15,613 nucleotides of DNA from Ruminococcus flavefaciens (GTDB lineage Bacteria; Bacillota; Clostridia; Oscillospirales; Ruminococcaceae). The stretch covers positions 1 to 15,613 of the forward strand of contig DFHF01000068.1 of the NCBI GenBank assembly GCA_002371825.1, read 5' to 3'. Below, one piece after another: positions 6,881 to 12,227 of this stretch. The notes under the pieces are model-generated. The model ran no database searches. It saw only the letters and a list, made by a program, of their open reading frames with translations, and was not told the origin of the DNA. The position numbers were made by a program, and so were the translations under genes. How positions within the stretch are numbered: the first letter of the stretch is position 1; each line of letters opens with the position of its first letter.

Positions 6881-7238
6881 AAGCGTAAAGCTTATCATTG
6901 CTGTTGTGGCTGTGGTATTCATAGCTTCCGTGGCAGCTTCTGTTATTATTTTCAGGCCTAAGGATCAGCCTGATAAGGATTCCGGTGAGCCGAATTACAT
7001 AGAGATAGTCCGTGACGGAAAGGTTATCGAAAAGCTGGATCTGAATTCAGAGAAGGACCGCACTTTCCGTCTGGAGGATGAAAGCGGCTGGAATGAAGTC
7101 ACGATAAAGGACGGCAGAATAAGTATCACTGATGCAGACTGTCCGGATCATACCTGTGTAAAGACAGGAGAGCTTCGCTCGGAGCACGTTCCGATAGTGT
7201 GTCTGCCTCATAAGCTGCTTATAAGGTTCAGCGACTGA
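6873..7238 (+). CDS. NusG domain II-containing membrane-anchored protein (EetA-like)
   Basis: Small protein of 121 residues. One N-terminal hydrophobic helix (about 6-27) is followed by a short acidic spacer and a NusG-domain-II fold facing outside the cell. It carries the hallmark Cys/His set of this redox-associated family: DADCPDHTC (Cys90, His93, Cys95) and VCLPHKL (Cys110, His113). Its cofactor or function is not established; such proteins occur beside ApbE, FMN-binding and Gx-transporter genes, and EetA of extracellular electron transfer loci is, to my recollection, of this type. The start codon is TTG at 6873, preceded by a near-perfect ribosome binding site, GGAGGTGAT (6859-6867), inside the end of apbE. 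The 8-bp overlap implies translational coupling. Confidence 0.85.
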   Translation: MPKSVKLIIAVVAVVFIASVAASVIIFRPKDQPDKDSGEPNYIEIVRDGKVIEKLDLNSEKDRTFRLEDESGWNEVTIKDGRISITDADCPDHTCVKTGELRSEHVPIVCLPHKLLIRFSD

Positions 7239-7248
7239 GGAGGCGGCT

Positions 7249-7737
7249 ATGAAGACAAAAAGACTTGCTGAGCTGTCTATGCTTACAGCAGCAGCACTGA
7301 TAATATTCATCGTAGAGCTCCGCTTTCCGGATATACTTCCTATCCCCGGAGTAAAGCTTGGACTGGCCAATATAATCACAGTATATGCAGTATACAGATT
7401 CAGCGGAAAAGAGGTTTTCCTCATGGTGCTGACGCGAGTTATCCTGGGAGCGGTGTTCAGCACGAATCTTTCCGCACTGATATACAGCCTTGCCGGAGCA
7501 TTGCTCTGTCTTGCAGGAATGCTGCTGCTGAGGAAAATAATACCGGTGAAATATCTGTGGCTTTGCAGTATAATCGGAGCAATGCTGCATAATACAGGAC
7601 AAATGGCGGTAGCAGTTCTTGTTATGAGGTCTGCGGCTGTAATGTCATATTATCCTGTACTCATCGCAGCAGGATGTATCGCCGGTGCATTTACAGGTAT
7701 ATGTGCACAGCTTGTGCTGAAAAGGAATATAAAATAG
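7249..7737 (+). CDS. Gx transporter family membrane protein (EetB-like; heptaprenyl-diphosphate synthase component I family)
   Basis: Integral membrane protein of 162 residues with about five helices. The signature is LPIPGVKLGLANIITVYAVY (about residues 30-49), followed by TRVILGAVFSTNLSALIYSLAGALL, characteristic of the Gx / Hpre_diP_synt_I family. This is an S-component-like small membrane fold often paired with NusG-II and ApbE genes. It is named after heptaprenyl diphosphate synthase by old annotation, but in redox loci it is the EetB-type partner and may link the quinone pool to the external flavin protein; that role is inferred here. The strong GAGGAGG (7237-7243) overlaps the stop of the previous gene. 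Only 10 bp separate the two genes, so they share a transcript. Confidence 0.85.
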   Translation: MKTKRLAELSMLTAAALIIFIVELRFPDILPIPGVKLGLANIITVYAVYRFSGKEVFLMVLTRVILGAVFSTNLSALIYSLAGALLCLAGMLLLRKIIPVKYLWLCSIIGAMLHNTGQMAVAVLVMRSAAVMSYYPVLIAAGCIAGAFTGICAQLVLKRNIK

Positions 7738-7752
7738 AGAGGATGTTGGATA

Positions 7753-8004
7753 ATGATTAATCCCGCTGCACTGTTAAAGCTGAAAAATATGTTTGGCATA
7801 TTCAGGAAGGATCATCCGAAGTTTATGCAGTTCCTTAAGATAATGTCCGGAAGATTAAATGAGGGAACGGTAGTTGAGGTAACTGTGGAGCAGCCTGACG
7901 GTACAAAGTGCAGGGCAAATATCCGGCTGAACAGCAGGGATATTGCTTTTATCTCGGAAGTAGCCGGATCCCTTAACGGAAATAAAAAAGATATCGGCAG
8001 ATGA
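7753..8004 (+). CDS. Small conserved-looking hypothetical protein, last gene of the apbE operon
   Basis: Encodes 83 residues with no signal peptide and no membrane helix, so it is probably cytoplasmic. The N-terminal half is basic and amphipathic (LKLKNMFGIFRKDHPKFMQF), and the C-terminal half looks beta-rich (GTVVEVTVEQPDG, ANIRLNSRDIAFISEVAG). I do not recognise the family. It looks real because it lies 15 bp after the Gx gene on the same strand, has GAGAGGA (7737-7743) 9 nt before the ATG, shares neighbouring codon habits, and its stop codon abuts the operon terminator. Its place in the operon suggests a link to the electron-transfer proteins, but no function can be assigned. Confidence 0.7.
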   Translation: MINPAALLKLKNMFGIFRKDHPKFMQFLKIMSGRLNEGTVVEVTVEQPDGTKCRANIRLNSRDIAFISEVAGSLNGNKKDIGR

Positions 8005-8043
8005 AAAAATGCCGGAAGCAGTGGCTCTGTTTCCGGCATTTTT
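8004..8043. terminator. Bidirectional terminator between the apbE operon and cobO
   Basis: AAAAAATGCCGGAA (8004-8017) pairs with TTCCGGCATTTTT (8031-8043). T-runs are present in both readings, so it can end the + strand operon and the - strand cobO transcript. It begins at the last base of the 83-residue gene and ends 3 bp before the cobO stop. Confidence 0.9.
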
Positions 8044-8046
8044 GCG

Positions 8047-8556
8047 TCAGTATTCTATTCCCTTTCGTGCGGAGATACCTTTTTCGTAGGGATGCTTTAC
8101 AGGAGTTATCTCGCTTATATAATCAGCAGCATCGGTAAATATCTTATCAGGTTCACGTCCGGTGAGAATGATCTCAGCACTGTCCCTGCATGATAAGATC
8201 ATATCAGCAGCATTTTCCCTGTCAATAAGACCGAGCTTGTATGCTGCATTGAATTCGTCAAGGATAAGTACATCAAGTCCTTCGGAGAGAAGCTTTTTTG
8301 CTTCGTTTATGAGTTCGTTATGACAGCGGGTAACCTCAGCTTTTTCCTCATCATTCATCTGAAAAGTGAATTTGCGGCAGGCATCTGTGAACAGCACAGT
8401 TATCCCGTTTTTTTTCAGCATATTGATCTCGGAGGAGCTTCCGTCTTTGAGGAACTGTATGAATGCGGTTTTCATACCGGCTCCGGCAGCTCTCACAGCA
8501 GCTCCGACAGCGGCAGTTGTCTTGCCTTTGCCGTTTCCGCAGTATATCTGTAACAT
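8047..8556 (-). CDS. cobO: Cob(I)yrinic acid a,c-diamide / corrinoid adenosyltransferase
   Basis: Transfers the 5'-deoxyadenosyl group of ATP to the reduced cobalt of a corrinoid, making adenosylcobalamin forms in the cytoplasm (BtuR/CobA/CobO P-loop family). The protein is 169 residues. The Walker A GNGKGKTT starts at residue 7; VLILDEFNAAY gives the Walker B-like segment; the C-terminal LTGREPDKIF...HPYEKGISARKGIEY is diagnostic. The start at 8556 is chosen because AAGGAG (complement of 8565-8570) lies 9 nt upstream and the protein then begins directly at the conserved MLQIYCGNGKG; the longer reading frame to 8631 passes through the promoter. It stands alone, divergent from the HAD gene. 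No cobalamin riboswitch fits in its very short leader, so it is probably not B12-repressed at this site. Confidence 0.95.
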   Translation of the reverse strand: MLQIYCGNGKGKTTAAVGAAVRAAGAGMKTAFIQFLKDGSSSEINMLKKNGITVLFTDACRKFTFQMNDEEKAEVTRCHNELINEAKKLLSEGLDVLILDEFNAAYKLGLIDRENAADMILSCRDSAEIILTGREPDKIFTDAADYISEITPVKHPYEKGISARKGIEY

Positions 8557-8577
8557 AGTATCAACTCCTTTGCATTT

Positions 8578-8606
8578 ATTATAGCATCTCTTCAGCGGGA
8601 TTTCAA
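8578..8606 (-). promoter_or_regulatory. cobO promoter
   Basis: On the - strand the -35 is TTGAAA (complement of 8601-8606), the spacer is 17 bp and the -10 is TATAAT (complement of 8578-8583). The predicted start near 8571 leaves almost no leader before the AAGGAG. Confidence 0.8.
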
Positions 8607-8613
8607 GAGGATA

Positions 8614-8642
8614 TTGACAAATCTGTAACAAAGTAGTATAAT
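8614..8642 (+). promoter_or_regulatory. HAD phosphatase promoter
   Basis: Full consensus: TTGACA (8614-8619), 17-bp spacer, TATAAT (8637-8642). Its -35 is only 7 bp from the -35 of the divergent cobO promoter, so the two promoters may compete for polymerase. Confidence 0.88.
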
Positions 8643-8679
8643 TTAGTGTTGTATTATCATGATGAGCCGGAGGGAAAAT

Positions 8680-9465
8680 ATGGCAGTTATTTTTTTCGAT
8701 ATAGACGGTACTCTTGTAACTGAGGATGAACGTGCGCTTATTCCTGAGAGCACCCGTGAGGCTGTTGCCGAGACAAGAAGGAGGGGTAATCTTACCTTTA
8801 TAAACAGCGGCCGGACAGCCTTCAATATAAGTCAGAAGGTGAAGGAGCTTGGATTTGACGGCTATCTTCTTGGCTGCGGTACTTATATCGAGTATCAGGG
8901 AGAGCTTATCTTTTCAAGCACACTTGAGCAGCCTTTCTGCCGCAGAATAGCTGATGCAATGAGAAAGTGCAGTATCACTCCGGTTTACGAGCACAGGGAC
9001 GGATATTTCTTTGACGATAAATGCCCTGTGTCCGACGGCCTGAAATATTTCATGGAGACCTTTGTGGAGTCCGGGATAGATGTATCACGCAGAGTTGAGG
9101 ACGAAGGATTCATATTTGACAAGTTTGTGGTGTGGTGCAGTGAGGATACAGATACTGAGCTTTTCCGCAGGGAGGTAAGTCCCTATTTTGACATAATCGA
9201 CAGGGGAGGCGGATTTTATGAGAATGTCCCCAAGGGATACTCAAAAGCAACTGCTATCGATTTCATACTCAAAAAGCTTGGCATCCCGATAAGCGAGGCC
9301 TATGCCATAGGCGACAGCATGAATGACCTGCCAATGCTTCAGGCTGTACCAAACAGCATAGCAATGGGCGGAGCCGAAAGAATATACCCGTATGTTTCCT
9401 ACATAACCACTCCGATAGAGGAGGACGGTATTGCCAATGCATTAAGTCATTTTGGACTTATATAA
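8680..9465 (+). CDS. Cof-type HAD-IIB family hydrolase
   Basis: Cytoplasmic Mg2+-dependent phosphatase of about 261 residues; such enzymes often act on sugar phosphates or phosphorylated cofactors, and the substrate here cannot be read from sequence. All four HAD motifs are present: FFDIDGTLV (motif I, nucleophile Asp near residue 7), FINSGR (motif II), KGYSKATAI (motif III Lys) and AIGDSMNDLPML (motif IV). The cap between motifs II and III is the IIB type. The start at 8680 is preferred because GGAGGG (8669-8674) precedes it by 5 nt and the protein then begins MAVIFFDIDG; the in-frame ATGs at 8659 and 8662 lack a binding site. It is monocistronic, with its own strong promoter and terminator. 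Confidence 0.9.
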   Translation: MAVIFFDIDGTLVTEDERALIPESTREAVAETRRRGNLTFINSGRTAFNISQKVKELGFDGYLLGCGTYIEYQGELIFSSTLEQPFCRRIADAMRKCSITPVYEHRDGYFFDDKCPVSDGLKYFMETFVESGIDVSRRVEDEGFIFDKFVVWCSEDTDTELFRREVSPYFDIIDRGGGFYENVPKGYSKATAIDFILKKLGIPISEAYAIGDSMNDLPMLQAVPNSIAMGGAERIYPYVSYITTPIEEDGIANALSHFGLI

Positions 9466-9483
9466 CTAAATGAAATACCAGTG

Positions 9484-9528
9484 ATCAGTATATCTTCGCA
9501 GTTCTGCCGGAGATATGCTGATTTTTTT
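9484..9528 (+). terminator. Rho-independent terminator after the HAD gene
   Basis: A 12-pair stem with one G-T pair (9484-9495 with 9511-9522) encloses a 15-base loop, followed by a run of T ending at 9528. It lies 18 bp after the HAD stop. Confidence 0.88.
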
Positions 9529-9538
9529 AATTATATTG

Positions 9539-9580
9539 CTGAATCGCAATAATTGATTGGTTTTGGCAGTGAATCACAAA
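9539..9580 (+). promoter_or_regulatory. Direct repeats upstream of the xylanase promoter
   Basis: Two copies of TGAATC-N-CAA (9540-9549 and 9570-9579) lie 30 bp apart, close to three helical turns. The second ends 8 bp before the xylanase -35. The first is also the loop and arm of an inverted repeat, ATTGC-TGAATC-GCAAT. The arrangement fits an AraC-type activator, and such a regulator is encoded convergently downstream. This is inference. Confidence 0.4.
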
Positions 9581-9587
9581 AAAAGGC

Positions 9588-9645
9588 TTGAACAGTTAGG
9601 GCGAATATGATAAACTATCTATATATATTCGGGGGGGATTCCGAA
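9588..9645 (+). promoter_or_regulatory. Xylanase-esterase promoter and leader hairpin
   Basis: The -35 is TTGAAC (9588-9593), the spacer is 17 bp and the -10 is TAAACT (9611-9616), a moderate promoter likely to need activation. In the leader a run of seven G (9631-9637) lies in a small hairpin, TTCGG/CCGAA (9628-9632 with 9641-9645). Confidence 0.6.
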
Positions 9646-9686
9646 GCTTTAAACAATTTTATTACAGAAAGCGAGGAATGATGCAT

Positions 9687-12128
9687 ATGAAGAGCAATAT
9701 AAAGAAGCTCGTAAGCAGCCTGTTAACAGGTATCGTATGCCTATCAGCGATACCGGTCATACCTGCCGCCAATCCAATTTCAGCCAAAGCAGAGATAAAA
9801 CAGAACTGGAATAAAGATGGCTACGATTTTGAGATGTGGAGTGAGTACAATGACAGCGTCAATATGACTCCCGGTTCCAACGGAACATTTACCTGCAGCT
9901 GGAATAATTCTCATAACTGTTTGTTCCGTGCAGGAAGGAAGTTCAGCAACTCACCTACATGGAGCTCACTTGGCGGGATCGCAGTTTCATTCGATGTTGA
10001 TTACAGACCAAACGGAAATTCATATCTCTGTATTTACGGCTGGACAAGAAATCCTCTTGTTGAGTATTACATCGTAGACTCATACGGAACCTGGAGACCA
10101 CCCGGAGAAGGTCCGAGTATGCGTAAGGTCGGCGTGACGAATCTTGACGGCGCAACGTATGAGATATATTCAGGTACACATGACGGCCCATCGATCGAGC
10201 CCGGTGTTACACACTTCAACCAGTATTGGAGCGTTCGTGACGGAGGAAAAAAGAGAACAAGCGGTACGATCAATGTAGATAAGCATTTTGCTGAGTGGGA
10301 AAAGCACAACATGAAAATGGGCGGAATGTATGAAGTAGCTCTTAACGTTGAAGGCTGGGAGAGCTCCGGTCAGGCTACTGTAAAGAAAAATCAACTATTC
10401 CTGGGTCAGCCTTCGCCAGATCCCGATCCTGAACCTGATCCGGATCCATTGCCGGAGGGAGTTCTTCTCTATTCTTCATTTGATAAGTCTACATCTTCAT
10501 GGTCCGGACGCGGAGGCGCTTCTATCGAGCAGGATAAAGATAATTACTACGCAGGAAGCAATTCGATTTTTGTAAGCGGACGTACAGAAACATGGAATGG
10601 TGCAGAGATCATGCTTGATACATCTACATTCGTTCCCGGCAAGACATACAGCTTCAGCGGCGCAGTTCTTCAGAAGAGCGGTGCAGCTGTTGATATGAAG
10701 ATGACCCTTCAGTACAGCCTTGACAGTAAAGAGAATTACGATGAGATCGTTCTTAAAGAAGTAAAGAGCGGTCAGTGGACAGATCTTTCCAATACATCAT
10801 TTACTATCCCGGCAGGAGCTGAAAGCCTTGTGCTCTATTTTGAGGCTCCTGATGACAAGACTGATTTCTATGTAGATGAAGTTACAATTGCTGAAAAGGG
10901 CAAGGCTTCCTCTATAGTTACAGGAAAGGGTGTTATCAACGGAAAGGAGCAGAATGATCCTGTGCCGGATCCTGATCCCGATCCCGTACTTATTCCTGAT
11001 TCCAAGGTACGAGGCGACTTTGACGGCGATAACAAGATCGATGGCTTTGATCTTGCACTTGCCCGTGAGTACGTTCTCGATCAGTTCGCAGGTACAACAG
11101 CTAAGTTCAACATGAACATAGTTGACCTCAACGGCGACGGCTCATTCAATGTTGCTGATGTCGTTTCACTTTCCAAGTTCATCCTCGGCGAAAATAAGAA
11201 ATTCGCTTCTCCGGCAGCTGTAACTACGACATCTGCTCCGGTACCTGTATATACCACAACTACCGAGATAAAGGACGGTCCCGGAAACTTCTTTATGAAG
11301 CAGATAGAAGGCAAGATGGTGCTTAGTGCTCCTTCAAACTTCAATTCAAAGAGAAGCGGCGTTGACTATGGTAAGGTAGATAAGGTTACTTATTACTCCA
11401 AGGACGGAAAGTGCAACAAGAATATGAACGTTATCCTTCCTGCCGGCTACAGCAGCAGCGAGAAGTATCCTGTTCTTTATGTTCTCCACGGTATAGGCGG
11501 CAATGAGCAGTCAATGCTTGATATGGGCGTTCAGACAATGCTCGGAAATCTTTTAGCTGACAAAGAGTGCGAGAAGATGATAATCGTTTGCCCGAATATG
11601 CTTACAGGACAGGGCGGAGGCGGCTTCGGCGGCTTTGGCTTCGATCAGGAGACAATGCGTAAGTACGACCTTATCCGTGAGGATATCGAGAACAGCATCA
11701 TGCCTTACATGGAAGAGCATTATTCCGTTAAGACCGGAAGAGAGAATACAGCTATCACAGGCTTCTCTCTCGGCGGACGTGAAGCTCTCTATACAGGTAT
11801 AACAAGATCCGAACTCTATGGCTATGTAGGCGGTGCCTGCTCAGCTCCCGGAATATTCCCGACAACAGATAATTTCATGACTCATGAGGGATCTCTCAAG
11901 CAGACAAGTCAGTTCAAGCCTTCAGTAATGCCTTCAATGATACTTATGTCAGCAGCAGCTAATGACAGCGTTGTTGCTATAACCGAAAACTACCCTGAGA
12001 CATATCATAAGGTTCTTCAGACAAATGGTGTCGAGCACTTATGGCAGGTGATACCTAACGGCGATCACGGCGGGGCAACTGTTACACCCCATATGTATAA
12101 CTTCCTCAGATTCGTTTTCAAAGCATAA
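9687..12128 (+). CDS. Secreted cellulosomal xylanase/esterase: GH11 - CBM22 - dockerin - CE1
   Basis: Bifunctional hemicellulase of 813 residues. A signal peptide covers about 1-35 (ends ISAKA). The GH11 xylanase domain (about 36-240) has the nucleophile Glu126 in NPLVEYYIVD and the acid/base Glu222 in NVEGWESSG. An Asp-Pro linker leads to a CBM22-type xylan-binding domain (about 258-405). After a second Asp-Pro linker, a type I-like dockerin has two calcium-binding repeats, DFDGDNKID and DLNGDGSFN (about 442-501), which should lock into a cohesin on a scaffoldin. A Thr-rich linker precedes a CE1 esterase (about 545-813) with GFSLGG (Ser694), Asp760 and the DHGG His794; the substrate is feruloyl or acetyl groups on xylan. 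The internal dockerin matches Ruminococcus practice. GAGGA (9673-9677) lies 9 nt before the ATG at 9687; the ATGs at 9678 and 9681 are too close to it. Confidence 0.95.
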   Translation: MKSNIKKLVSSLLTGIVCLSAIPVIPAANPISAKAEIKQNWNKDGYDFEMWSEYNDSVNMTPGSNGTFTCSWNNSHNCLFRAGRKFSNSPTWSSLGGIAVSFDVDYRPNGNSYLCIYGWTRNPLVEYYIVDSYGTWRPPGEGPSMRKVGVTNLDGATYEIYSGTHDGPSIEPGVTHFNQYWSVRDGGKKRTSGTINVDKHFAEWEKHNMKMGGMYEVALNVEGWESSGQATVKKNQLFLGQPSPDPDPEPDPDPLPEGVLLYSSFDKSTSSWSGRGGASIEQDKDNYYAGSNSIFVSGRTETWNGAEIMLDTSTFVPGKTYSFSGAVLQKSGAAVDMKMTLQYSLDSKENYDEIVLKEVKSGQWTDLSNTSFTIPAGAESLVLYFEAPDDKTDFYVDEVTIAEKGKASSIVTGKGVINGKEQNDPVPDPDPDPVLIPDSKVRGDFDGDNKIDGFDLALAREYVLDQFAGTTAKFNMNIVDLNGDGSFNVADVVSLSKFILGENKKFASPAAVTTTSAPVPVYTTTTEIKDGPGNFFMKQIEGKMVLSAPSNFNSKRSGVDYGKVDKVTYYSKDGKCNKNMNVILPAGYSSSEKYPVLYVLHGIGGNEQSMLDMGVQTMLGNLLADKECEKMIIVCPNMLTGQGGGGFGGFGFDQETMRKYDLIREDIENSIMPYMEEHYSVKTGRENTAITGFSLGGREALYTGITRSELYGYVGGACSAPGIFPTTDNFMTHEGSLKQTSQFKPSVMPSMILMSAAANDSVVAITENYPETYHKVLQTNGVEHLWQVIPNGDHGGATVTPHMYNFLRFVFKA

Positions 12129-12136
12129 TTTTGCTG

Positions 12137-12161
12137 ATAACCGATCTGCACAAACGGTTAT
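12137..12161 (+). promoter_or_regulatory. Inverted repeat after the xylanase gene
   Basis: ATAACCG (12137-12143) and CGGTTAT (12155-12161) form a perfect 7-bp stem with an 11-base loop and no T-run. It is probably a mRNA 3'-end stabiliser or backup to the terminator that follows. Confidence 0.4.
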
Positions 12162-12192
12162 GATATAATTGTTCGTTGTAAGGGACAAATCC

Positions 12193-12227
12193 AAAAACAG
12201 CCGCACTATCTGGTGCGGCTGTTTTTT
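12193..12227. terminator. Bidirectional terminator between the convergent xylanase and regulator genes
   Basis: AACAGCCGCAC (12196-12206) pairs with GTGCGGCTGTT (12213-12223), with an A-run before and a T-run after. It therefore works on both strands, ending the xylanase mRNA and the regulator mRNA. It overlaps the regulator stop codon. Confidence 0.92.

Noticed and set aside
8557..8631. Longer cobO with 25 extra N-terminal residues
   Set aside because: The extension runs through the cobO promoter (8578-8606) and lacks family similarity; the ATG at 8556 has AAGGAG and starts at the conserved motif.
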